Part shown: positions 1-9,673 of the stretch, one piece after another
Layout of the letters: every line of letters begins with the position of its first letter
Numbering within the stretch: position 1 is the stretch's first letter
DNA from: Pigoraptor vietnamica
Taxonomy: Eukaryota > Opisthokonta > Filasterea
Direction of reading: 5' to 3'
DNA length: 17,967 nucleotides
NCBI GenBank assembly: GCA_943704525.1
Contig: CALSCQ010002613.1
Location: forward strand, 1 to 17,967
Program-made: the position numbers and the translations under genes
The notes under the pieces: generated by a model
Seen by the model: the letters and a program-made list of their open reading frames with translations, nothing else
What the model was told of the DNA's origin: nothing
Databases searched by the model: none

Positions 1-187
<187 letters not shown>

Positions 188-402
188 GTGAGGCCGTGTG
201 CTGGCGCTTTGCATACCTTTCATCTCTTTGAGACTCCTAGTTTTTGTTGTTGCCTTCTATTTGGTCGCGTACCCAGCCATGCGCTGTATGCGACTTTTGT
301 GTGCCTCCGCCTCACATGGTTCATGTGCAGGACAACTAATGACTCGAGTGAAAGTCGCAAGACGCCGCGAAACCGTCACAAATATCTATAATATTAATGT
401 CA
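188..402. other. Intergenic spacer with AT-rich block
   Basis: No gene is recognised here. The segment ends in an AT-rich block (about 380-399, including TATAATATTAA at 387-397), which lies directly before the GC-rich foldable segment starting at 403. That block could serve as a TATA-like promoter element for it; this is inference only. Confidence 0.5.
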
Positions 403-558
403 GGGGGGGCGTCTACGTAGGGGCGGAAGCCATTGAGCACCTGGGTGCTCGGGTCGCGCAGATCGAGCACGCCAGCCCCACTCGGCTGACCGCCGGCGTA
501 CCCGGCGGATCACGGAGCGCGGGTCTCAGCAGCAGAAGGCCGATCACTCCCTCCTTTT
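403..558 (+). ncRNA. Candidate structured RNA with T-run terminator
   Basis: This is a GC-rich block between AT-rich flanks. G403-409 can pair with 548-554 (five G-C and two G-U pairs), so the two ends close on each other immediately before TTTT at 555-558, as in many RNA polymerase III transcripts. Inside, GGGGC 420-424 pairs with GCCCC 475-479 and encloses a 7-bp hairpin, 445-451 with 464-470. GCTGA 485-489 pairs with TCAGC 526-530 and encloses a perfect 7-bp hairpin, 490-496 with 502-508. An alternative hairpin, 435-441 with 444-450, competes with the 445-470 one because GAGCAC occurs at both 435-440 and 465-470. I find no 5S, tRNA, U6, SRP or RNase P signature. The class is unknown, and it may be chance folding of GC-rich DNA. 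Confidence 0.33.
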
Positions 559-1260
559 AAAGATGCCCTATCCATGTGGGCAAAGCTCAATTCGTTCCTC
601 TTGCCGACCAGGGGTGCGCACGACCCAACAAATTGCATAGGATGGATAGGGGTTATGGAAGTACGTGCGTACAGTAGCGCCGGTGGTGTGCTCGCCTGTG
701 TCTGGACTGAGACTGCACCCGGACACTGTCAGCTGACCCGGACACAGTGGCATCTTGCTCTTCACCGATCGACGAAACCGCACACGCACAACATCGAGCG
801 CTGCTTTCTTAAATTTCCCTCCCTTCTCCGCCCACTAGAGCGCGATAAGAGTGGGTCGACTCCCATTGGTATTGACTGTGGAGCGAGAGGAAACAGCGCC
901 GACAACTTCGAATACGGCGCCAAGGGCTTGGTGTCACTTGTTCGTTATAGCCACCGCGCTCCATTTGCGTCTCGCTTTCAGTTCCCATCTTGCGACAGAG
1001 AAGCGACCTGCCGTATCAACTAGTCCTTCCTGGCTTCTGCGCATCTGAAGCCCTGCTATCAGTGCACGAAAAATGGCGCGGCAGCGGTGAGACAATCCAA
1101 AGTGTCGCCGCTGTGCCTTTTTCTTTCTATTGAAGTTCTGTGTCCTTCGTAGCGTGCTGTTGGAGTGCTTTCCTCACGCCAGTGTGCGCTGCAAGCCTCC
1201 ATATTTGCACTGTCCACATGCGTGCATCTGCGTGCTTGCGTGTGCTGCCATGTGTTCTCC
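559..1260. other. Intergenic and presumed promoter region of the TBC gene
   Basis: No convincing coding exon was found. Open frames here lack codon bias and recognisable protein sequence. It holds an inverted CCAAT box at 863-870. A first non-coding exon of the TBC gene could lie here, but I cannot locate one. Confidence 0.5.
863..870 (-). promoter_or_regulatory. CCAAT box (inverted)
   Basis: CCATTGGT, about 390 bp upstream of the TBC gene start. The surrounding 13 bp (860-872) are identical to 12852-12864, upstream of the FG nucleoporin gene. The core is the NF-Y type CCAAT motif; function is inferred. Confidence 0.35.
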
Positions 1261-3961
1261 ATGCTGAACCACTCGCTCGAACGCATGTGCACACACAGCG
1301 CCGCCGAATTCGAGGCCGTCCTTGGCGCCGACAGGGTCGACCTGAAAAAGCTCTCGGCGCTCGCATTCGCGGGCATTCCGGAGTCCCCAGGTGGCCTGCG
1401 ACCCATGTGCTGGAAGGTGGCGTACGTCGTCGCGAGATGTCGTCATTCGTTCGTCCTGTCGTTCGCTTCGAATTGTTGCCGAGCCATTTCTGTTATGCTC
1501 TTGACTCAATAGAGTTGGCTTGTGCGAGTTGACTTTATGAGAAAGTGCCTCGGGACTCCTTTCACCTTGCGGCAGTCTTCCCTTGCTTTCTTGCTCATGC
1601 TATGCCGCTGCACACACGCAGCTACTGCTGGGGTACATTCCGCCGCGGAAATCCGACTGGGCCGCTGCGCTCAAGGCGAAGAGGGACCTCTATGTGTGGG
1701 TGGCCCTGTTCGCTGTGTGTGGTTGTGTGGGTGTGGGTGATTGTATCCGGGTGTGAATGTGTGCGTTGTGTGTGTGTGTGTGTGTGTGTATGGTGTATTT
1801 TCGAAGTGGCACGTCTTGTGTAGTGAATGCGCGCATTTCCACTTCATTCTTGCCGACAGCCATACTTTTCCCTCTGTAACACTTTCTCTCTTCGGTTCTC
1901 TCTTGCCATCGGCAGCGAGTACTTGCGAGACCTCATCGTCAATCCGCACGAGGGGTCGCGCGCATCGGTCGCGTCGCTCATGGACATCACAGAGGACGAC
2001 CACCCCCTCAACCCGAACCCGCGCAGCAAATGGAACGAGTTCTTCAAAGACAACGAGGTGCGTGTGCGATATGCATGTGCGCACGGCAGCCTATCCGCAG
2101 CGTTTGCACAATCGCACCGCAACTACCCGTCGATTCGACGCAAACGCGCACGCAGTCGCACGGTTTGTAGCGAATAACGAACCGACGACTGTCCCCGCAG
2201 GTACTTGACCAGATCGACAAGGACGTGCGACGCACACTCCCCGACATGTCCTTCTTCCAGCTCGCCGTCCCAAAGCCCAAAGTGCTCACGGAGGCCGCCG
2301 CGGACGGATTCGTCGCCGGTGGGGTTCAAATTCGAGGATTCGCTCCTTCCTTTGCGCCGTTGTTGCAGTTCCTCAAGCCCTTGTGCTGTTTGACGCCCGG
2401 CCGCCCTGCGTTGCATAGGTCACTGATCTGCCTCATCGTTACGTGTCTCTCCCCTTGCATTGTCTTACACACGGCCGCTTTTGCGCTGCGCAGAGTCGCT
2501 GAAGCAGCGCGTCGAGCGTCGGTGTCTCGGGCCGAAGGGGCTTAAGACGGAGGTGGAAGAGGGCGTCGATTTTGATCGTCCGCTTGACCACGGCCTCGAA
2601 TGCCGTTGGGAAGTCATTGAGGTGCGATACGGCGTTGCGTGCAGGTTCTGCCCACAGTTTGTAGCCTTCAGTTCAATGCTTTTACGCCCTCGCTGGTCTC
2701 CGTTAACTTCTATTTGGTCGCGTGACCGTTGACTCTATGGCGCCTGTCGTGCAGCGAATTCTGTTTGTGTGGGCGAAGCTGAACCCGGGCGTGAGTTACG
2801 TCCAAGGCATGAACGAAATTCTCGGGCCACTCTACTACACGATGGCGAGCGATCCCGCGGCGGAGTGGAGGGGTAAGCATGTTGACGCTTGTGCAGACGG
2901 AGCGATGCTTGAAGGAGTTGTCGGGAGATGGATTGACGGAGTGGTTGCGCTGAGAGGGAATCCGAACTGGCTTTATAGTGCATGGCCATGCTTCTCTATT
3001 TGTGGGGCAAGAGACCCCAATTTCGTTGGTATGCAATTTTGTCCAATTGTTTCCCTTACCTTCGCCCCCATCGCGCGGCACCGGCAGACCACGCGGAGGC
3101 CGACGCCTTCTTCTGCTTCAATGGCCTCATGAGCGAACTGCACGACATGTTCATCAAGACGCTCGACGACAGCATGGTCGGAATTCGCAAGCGCATGCAC
3201 GACCTCATGCAGTGCGTCGCGGCGATAGACGCGCCCCTCGCGAACAACCTGGTGGGCGCGCGCAATGTTATGTTTAGTTTGTTTCGCATATTAATATTGA
3301 GACCGTTTCGCGTGTTATATGGAGATTGTGTGTAATTTTTGGGGTCTCCTTTTCCCAACCAAGCCTTTAACGTCCTTGCATGACCACTTCAGGCCAAGAA
3401 GAACGTCAACCCTCAGTTTTTCGCCTTCCGGTGGCTGACGCTGCTGCTGTCGCAAGAGTTTCAGCTGCCTGACGTCATCCGCCTGTGGGATTCGATGTTT
3501 GCGTACGAGGGTGGCCGCATGCAGTACCTCATCTGCCTCTGCGTGGCGATGCTCCTGTGAGTATATTGATGGCCGACTGGAGGAATGGTTTTCCGGCTGT
3601 ATTTTTTAATTTATTATTTTTTCTTTTTCTTCGCCGCTTACACAAACTCGCTGTCATGGCACCGACTGCCTTGGGATTGTCTTTGGCTAACTGCCTGTGT
3701 TGTGTTCACCGGTTTTGAGCTCTTTGGTTATCTGGTCGGAGAGTGACCCGTGTCTCATTCATCGAATTGATCTGACGCGCTTCGAATCCATTTTTACTCG
3801 CGCCTGGTTGCAGCCTCGTTCGCAACGAATTGATGCAAGGGGAGTTCGGCGAAAACCTCAAGCTCCTCCAGAATTACCCGCACACCGACGTGCCTGTGAT
3901 CGTGGCAAAGTCGCTCGAGGTCAAGACGGCACTCGCCGCCAAGAAGGTTCTGCCTAACTAG
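1261..3961 (+). CDS. TBC1D13: TBC-domain Rab GTPase-activating protein, TBC1D13-like
   Basis: Nine exons: 1261-1416, 1622-1695, 1916-2057, 2201-2318, 2494-2621, 2755-2872, 3088-3251, 3393-3556, 3814-3961, giving 403 residues (human TBC1D13 is about 400). Reading frame, intron phases and family alignment agree throughout. The diagnostic EDDHPLNPNP block is near residues 105-114. The arginine-finger motif IxxDxxR is IDKDVRR at 129-135 (R135), and the glutamine finger is in YVQGMN (Q223), so a catalytically active GAP is expected. C-terminal landmarks include FFAFRWLTLLLSQEF and LPDVIRLWDS. The family stimulates GTP hydrolysis by Rab proteins (Rab35 for the animal protein) in membrane traffic. 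The start is the weak point: ATG 1261 or ATG 1285 both fit, and CACACAG just before 1300 could instead be an acceptor from an unseen first exon. Intron 2 carries a TG repeat. The gene converges on the kinase gene. Confidence 0.9.
1717..1792 (+). repeat. TG-rich repeat in TBC intron 2
   Basis: Imperfect TG tract, purest at about 1768-1790. It starts about 20 nt after the 5' splice site at 1696, and TG lies on the sense strand. Confidence 0.85.
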
Positions 3962-4515
3962 CAAAAAGCCTTAGGGCTGTCATGAGAAGAAACGACTGCA
4001 GCACGTCACTGCGCAAGATGGAGAAGAATTGTTGGGATGCGTCGCTTGCCTCTGCGCGCCGCCTGGCGTGTGCGCGCAAGAGTCAGTAAAAGGACATTAT
4101 TTTAGCAACATAGCCGTTGACGTGTGCGATATTCCCTGTCCCCTTTTAATTTGTATCTCTTTGTATTCGCGAGATTGAATATGTACGAATTTTGCGTGGA
4201 GCAGTGCAATGTTCGTATTGAATTGGGCACCTCGACCTGTACATATCACAACAGGGCACTTCTACCAAAACATACATGGCGCGCAGGCACAGCGGCATCG
4301 ATACATTGTCAAGAATTATTGATATAGTCAAACGTGCGCAGAAGACGCTCGCAGCTGCACGCAACGATCGACAATGCGAGAACGCACAGCAAGGGCACCG
4401 TCGAGACCAGCTTCAAACGGCGCCGATATACTAAAACGCATCGACGCGAACAATCTGTTGGAGCGCCAGCGCAGCCAGGACATCCGGAGCCAACAGACAG
4501 CGAGTCAATGTCCCC
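3962..4515. other. Convergent intergenic region
   Basis: The 3' ends of the TBC gene (+) and the kinase gene (-) face each other here. It is AT-richer than the genes. No open frame with coding character and no clear AATAAA on either strand were seen; it presumably holds both 3' UTRs. Confidence 0.6.
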
Positions 4516-6134
4516 TCAGTTTGCGCCCTTCTCGGCGAGCGTGCGGATGGCTGACTTCGCCGCGTTGCACACTTGGGGGTCCTTTGCGTGCACCTGCGTA
4601 ATCTGCGCGAGAATGCCCTTCGCGTTGTGCTTCGACATGGCCTCGATGAGGTCCGCTGCGGGGCGAACATACGAACGATGTGAGCATCCGATCGCACCGA
4701 CTCAGGCATTCAACTCGTCGTGGAGCTGTTGAAAGACAAAAATAGAACACCGCAATGACGTCCACTTTCGCAACGGTGGCGCAACACGTCAATAGGCACA
4801 CTGCAAGGCGAGGCGCCGGTTGCTGAAATCGCACTCACCGTGCTCGGCCATCTCTCCGAGGAGGAGGCACGCGTTTTCTGCGACGTCGGGCTGGTCCATG
4901 TGTGCGGTGACAGCCCCGAGGACAATGGCGAGGCCGTCAATGTGGTCATCGTTCTCAATGACGCTGTACGCGCAATTGTCTGAAGGGGGAAGAGGAGCGC
5001 GGAATGAACTATCCGAGACCATCAAGTGCAGAATGGTCGTTGAGCACGCGCCCACACGCTTACATACACACATATGCACGCACACGGCGCACAGAGCAGA
5101 GCGCTTCTCACACACAGACGCGCACAGAGCGAAGTGACCCACCGTCGACGATGAGGCTCGCGAGAAGAATGAACGCCTGCTTTGCGAGCTTTGGGCTGCG
5201 CTTGTGAACCTCGATCGCCTTGAGGATGATCATGACACCACCCATATCGCTAATCGTCTCCACGACCTCATCTGCGCGGACAGTAGGCAGGCATGCCGCG
5301 TCAGCAACTAGCGCTGCGGCCAGGAGGGTCTCGTACTCCACATAGATCTCGCCCCACAGACAGACCAAGCACTCGTGAGGCTGAATTGCAAGGAGGTAAA
5401 CGGGATGAGGTGCAATCCAAGTGTCACGGCCGAGAAAGCTCACCGTCCACACTAAGCGACCACAGGGCCGAGCACGCGCACTCGAGCAGACCGTCGTGGT
5501 CGCCGTGCGTGGACATTGCGCCGATAATGTCGTTGACGCCCTTCTCTTCCTGAATAATCTTGCCGTTTTCCTCTGCGATAACAGGTCGCTCAGAACTCAG
5601 GAGGCATTCGTCGCATATTTCGCACGCACACAGAGGCGCGCCTTGCGGCTTGGTCACCGCTGAGCTCTCACGCACGTACCATTCACGGCGAGGCTGAATA
5701 ATGCGCCGCAGCACGCCTGGCAGATATCAGCGTGCCCAGAGTGCTCGCGCAGGGCGCCGAGAACGTCCTGCACTGCACCCTTCTCGCCAAGCACACGCGC
5801 AGCTTCCTCTGTGCACGGAAGACACGCGTCAAAACACGCTCAAGGCATCACGCAGCAGAGACACTGCGGTGGCATCTGCGCGACACAGCGCATAGTACAG
5901 AATGAATGGGGACCAGAGAGACACACCGTTTGTGGAGAGAGCCCACACGAGGGACGTCGCTTCCTTCTGCAGGTCCACAGAAATGGCGTGCGTTCGCATG
6001 GCCAGCAAAACGGGCTCTATCAAGGGGGAGGTGAAGAGCGCGTCTTCCTCGCTCGCTGCAGGATGAAGCGCAGTCCGTTCGTTAGACAAAAGAGTAGGGC
6101 TTCAACAATTAAGTAAATTGGACACACACACAAT

Positions 6135-6167
<33 letters not shown>

Positions 6168-6355
6168 ACACACTACACAAACATTGACGCCCACTCGCAC
6201 GCACCCGTGGACATGAGATTTTTGAGGAGTTTGCAGGCATTTGCTTGCACCGCGGGGTCTTCGAGGTGCTTTAGCATCGTCTGCGCAATCCCGAGCTTGT
6301 CCTCTTCCGTGAAGGGATACTCGACTGTATGCCGCGAAGCGAAAGGGATGTGTGT

Positions 6356-6392
<37 letters not shown>

Positions 6393-8924
6393 GAGCGTCG
6401 GAATCACATGTTAGTACGGTGAGCTTCACAACAAGACGAACCCATAATAACGACTGTCACCATCACATGCCTTTGTGAGTTGTAAGTTCGGCGAGGGCCT
6501 TGAACGACTCGCTCACGTATGGCCCAACGTCCGCGTGCTTCCTGCAGCTCTCGAGCACGCTGAGGCACCCCTTGGACTTCGGGACGGGAGGAAGGTGTGG
6601 CGGAATGGTCGTTTGCACCTCGTTGCTGTTGGGCGGCTTGTACAGCGTCGAGTTGCACGCCTGTAACAAGGTGGTGGTGGAGGAGACAGAGTCCGATTTT
6701 AGCGATCTACGGACTGCAACGCACGCATATCACATATCACGCGAAGTAGGCGCAGAAACGCAGGACGCCCTCATAGAACGCACACCATGCACGTACCTTG
6801 AGACATGCCTGCACCCACGGTAGCCTGAGTAGCTCGTTCATCGTTGGCCGCTGGCGGAAACTCCTACGGAGCATTTGGCGGAGAACGTGACAGAGACCTG
6901 CTCCGTACACCTTCTTCACCTGTGCGCGACGGAAAACGGTTAGGAGGGAAGTGGGGGGGGTCGGCGCAGCTTCAAAGTTACCGCGCAAGACATGCTATCA
7001 GCTAACAACTCCGCCCGAGCGGCACCCATGCAGACATCAATGGGAAGAGCGGGAAAAGCCACACCTCCTCGAGCACTGTTTCCAGCCGCTGCGGCGAGTG
7101 CTTGATCTCCATGAGGCACTCGGTGTCCTGGCCGTGGTCAAAGATGCCTATTGTCGCCATCTGGAAGGGTCGGCGCAGGTCGTCAGCAGACAAGATAGGG
7201 AGGCTAATACAGCACCGATAACGTGGTGTTTCAACGATACAAGGCCTGTCGTGTGGATGCATGCGAGCAAGTGGGGGCCCCACGAACAGAGAGTAGTATC
7301 AAGTCGCACCTGCAACAATATGCACCCGAGAGACCAAACGTCGCTGCGTTCGTCGTAAGGACGATCGAGCACCTCCGGAGCCTGTGGGCGGACGAATGAG
7401 GTGGCGCCACGCATGTTGCCCATGCACATGGCGACATTAAACGGCCTTGAGTTACACGCTAGAGAGACGCGATACACGGACGGTAGAGCTCGTGCATGCA
7501 CGCACCATCCAATTCAGCGTTCCTACGGACGTGCGCGTTTTCACGCGGGTGTCTTCCATGATTGTGGCAACACCGAAATCGCCTGATGAGAGAGAGAGAG
7601 GAATATCGTCTATTAGCGATGCATGCACACCACACAACGTTCAACGACAAAATAGCACTTGAAGGAACGCACCGATAATAAGCTTATCGCCGTCGATGAA
7701 AATGTTGCTGGGCTTGAGGTCTCTGTGAATGAACTTTTTGCTGTGGACGTACACCATGCCGTCGACAAGCTGGCCAAACCACGACTTGATCTCCTGCACG
7801 GACAGCGAAGAAGGCACTTGTTGAGCCCGGGAATAATTTGGGCAATGAAAGACACGCAGACATACCACACACCACACACCACACACACACATCTACACAC
7901 ACACACACACACATACACACACACACACACACCACACGCCACACACACACACACACACACACACCACACGCCACACACGCACACACACACACACACCACA
8001 CACCATACGCCACACACACACACACACACACCACACGCCACACACGCACACACACACACACCACACGCCACACACACACACACACACACTCGTTGGTCGT
8101 AAAATAAGCGTCACTACGCCCACACAATGCACTCCCGTTCCTCCTCGCAGTTCATTCATTCCCCACCTTTTCCGAGAGCGCCGACTTCTTCTGACGTCGT
8201 TGGTCCATCAGCTTCGACAGGTCGCCATCCTTATAGAGACTGAGAACGATGCACACGTGGATGCCCTCCGTCTGTGCCGAGTCAGTATAGACTTGTGAGC
8301 CGCGCGCTCGTGTGCTGGGACAAATGCACACGCACACGCACACACGCACACACGCACACACCACACCGAACACCCACAAATGCGCGCGCACGCACACAAT
8401 CACATTTAAATATGCCAAAACTGATGCACACTCCCGACCTTTTTGTCGCATGTCTTGAAGAACTCCTTGTAGCCGCAAATGTTCCTGTGCTCCAACAGCC
8501 GCAGGGCCATCGCCTCCTTGATGGCGCGCGAGGCATCCAGCTCGTCGTTGCATTCGACCTTCTTCATGACATACTCGATGCGATCTCTCTTGTCTCGCAC
8601 AGTGAAGACCGACCCCTGCGCGCCCTTCCCGAGCTTGCCGATGACCTTCGTGCACACCGGCAAATGCGAGTGCGTGAGATGCGCATGCTTACACACTGCA
8701 ACAGCCCAAATTTCCCAACGACGCGCAAGTGGAGCGGCCGTACATCCATCTAAGAACGTTGCCGAGCAAACACAGTCAATAAGGAACGCATCCGCGCACG
8801 AGCAAGTCCCTCGCCTCTCTCTCAGCCTCGCTGCCCAGTCTCTACTCATTACACACGCATTGCTGTGAGACACTCAAAAAAACAGCCCCACATTCCAGGC
8901 CAAACCCACATCATAGTTCTCCAT
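4516..8924 (-). CDS. NEK-like Ser/Thr protein kinase with C-terminal armadillo repeats
   Basis: Sixteen exons, 5' to 3' on the minus strand: 8924-8910, 8645-8439, 8271-8167, 7793-7673, 7582-7506, 7381-7310, 7160-7065, 6919-6797, 6660-6471, 6324-6205, 6055-5927, 5808-5680, 5572-5444, 5271-5143, 4979-4839, 4655-4516; 640 residues. The kinase domain (about 4-272) is intact: glycine loop GKGAQGSV (11-18), lysine K33 in VMK, alpha-C glutamate E49, HRDLKPSN (D134, N139), DFG (151-153), APE (176-178) and SDVWSLG (188-194). The N-terminus MENYD-VIGKLG and overall spacing resemble NEK kinases. Residues about 300-640 are armadillo-type repeats of about 43 residues, typified by ALWSLSV. Exons 11-14 are 129 nt each, phase 1-1, one repeat per exon. 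Exon 1 encodes only five residues and the intron 2 donor (GTCGGG) is weak. Intron 9 appears to be GC-AG. NEK10 and Fused also join kinase and ARM-type regions; orthology is not established. Confidence 0.87.
5047..5131 (-). repeat. CA/TG-rich tract in kinase intron 14
   Basis: A loose ACAC-rich stretch on the plus strand, so TG-rich in the transcript. It is heavily interrupted by ACGC and AGAG and lies wholly inside the intron at 4980-5142. Confidence 0.6.
6121..6178 (-). repeat. (AC)n microsatellite in kinase intron 10 (sense TG)
   Basis: AC repeat on the plus strand with two small interruptions, TG in the pre-mRNA. It begins about 26 nt downstream of the 5' splice site of exon 10 (donor at 6204). 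Confidence 0.95.
6349..6390 (-). repeat. (GT)n microsatellite in kinase intron 9 (sense CA)
   Basis: GT repeat on the plus strand, so CA in the pre-mRNA. It ends about 24 nt upstream of the 3' splice site of exon 10. It is complementary to the tract in intron 10, so the two flank exon 10 as an inverted repeat. Confidence 0.95.
7861..8090 (-). repeat. Compound (AC)n array in kinase intron 3
   Basis: About 230 bp of AC repeat on the plus strand (TG in the transcript), punctuated by the marker ACCACACGCC at 7931, 7963, 8028 and 8060, with a variant ACCATACGCC at 8000. The pairs 7931/7963 and 8028/8060 are both 32 bp apart and are offset from each other by 97 bp, so a block of roughly 97 bp has been duplicated within the array. 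It accounts for the unusual length of this intron (373 nt). Confidence 0.9.
8323..8403 (-). repeat. AC-rich repeat in kinase intron 2
   Basis: ACAC/ACGC repeat on the plus strand, TG-rich in the transcript, lying about 35-115 nt downstream of the exon 2 donor (8438). Confidence 0.8.
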
Positions 8925-9377
8925 CGTTGCGTCGGCGCGTGCACTGCCGGCGCCGCACGGCAAAGCGCCGCCTAACCCCTCCTCGGCAGCGTCAGTTCCT
9001 CATGCGAGGAGTGTGGATCAAGCCGGTGTCGATAGGCGCTCCAGTGGTAAACGCAGGGAATTACTCGACTTCCTCAATCCGTGCCCACACCGGACCGCCT
9101 TTCGCCTTCCTCCTCTGTTCTCGCTCTTCAGACACAAGGGGAGACGCTACAGTGGACCCGAGAGCAGCAAGGCGTGGTCTGCGATGGACTCCCTGCGTGC
9201 ACACACGTCCCTCTTGCCAACGTGCACCGCGCAGCTGGTGGCCGTATGGACGCCTGCCAAAAACTGAAGCCCGCCCCTGCTCGCCACGGCAACCAATTTA
9301 CCGAGATCTCGCTTCGAAATGTGTCCGATGTAAAATAGCCGAGCGCTCGGTTCTACGCACTTTCTCTGGGTACCCGG

Positions 9378-9386
9378 CACGTGACC
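9378..9386 (-). promoter_or_regulatory. E-box element, GGTCACGTG type
   Basis: CACGTGACC, the reverse complement of the GGTCACGTG found at 12689-12697 upstream of the FG nucleoporin gene. CACGTG is the palindromic core bound by bHLH (and in plants and algae bZIP) factors. Function is inferred from position and recurrence. Confidence 0.3.
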
Positions 9387-9395
9387 GATGACCGA

Positions 9396-9403
9396 ACCAA
9401 TGG
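9396..9403 (+). promoter_or_regulatory. CCAAT box
   Basis: ACCAATGG in the kinase/MFS divergent region, identical in its eight bases (opposite orientation) to the boxes at 863-870 and 12855-12862. Confidence 0.35.
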
Positions 9404-9673
9404 TGTGATTCCCTCACTGTGGGGGCCAAAAAAGTGGCACGGGTACAAATCGCCAGCCGTCGGAAGTCCCAAGGGCCGTTCTGCTGCGGTGTATTTGTCT
9501 CTGCCTTCTGTGCGAAGAGGGGAGCAAGGGTAGCCGTGCGCGTGGCGGTGGCTGTCACGATCTGTGCGTCCGTGAGGATGCGTTGTTGTCGCCGTGTCGT
9601 TTAGAGGGGTGTGGGCGTATTGTCGTTCGATTTCTTTTGGCGCCTTTGTGCGTCTATATGTCTTCCGGTCGTC

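Larger units (their letters stand above)
8925..9673. promoter_or_regulatory. Divergent promoter region of kinase and MFS genes
   Basis: 749 bp between the start codons of two divergent genes. Open frames here show no family resemblance. It contains CACGTGACC at 9378-9386 and ACCAATGG at 9396-9403, only 9 bp apart and about 270-295 bp upstream of the MFS start codon. No TATA box stands out. Confidence 0.5.

Noticed and set aside
336-510. Minus-strand frame reading VLDLRDPSTQVLNGFRPYV before a TAG at 336
   Set aside because: It looks protein-like, but is blocked by a stop a few codons upstream with no good acceptor except a weak GGTCAG, and no family is recognised. The same segment folds well as RNA, so I kept that reading at low confidence. 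An exon of an unseen gene is not excluded.
403-558. 5S rRNA identity for the foldable block
   Set aside because: The three-way shape is similar, but conserved 5S internal promoter and loop sequences are missing and the length is about 30 nt too great.
198-560. Plus-strand 120-codon frame
   Set aside because: No family, no codon bias, and it starts just after the microsatellite.
3770-3792. TTCGAATCC, tRNA B-box-like (also near 12400)
   Set aside because: No A box, acceptor stem or cloverleaf around either site; the first lies in a TBC intron.
7613-8127. Cys-Val rich frames over the AC array
   Set aside because: Translation of a dinucleotide repeat inside an intron.
4516-8924. Pseudokinase
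   Set aside because: All catalytic residues are present: glycine loop, K33, E49, HRD D134, N139 and DFG D151.
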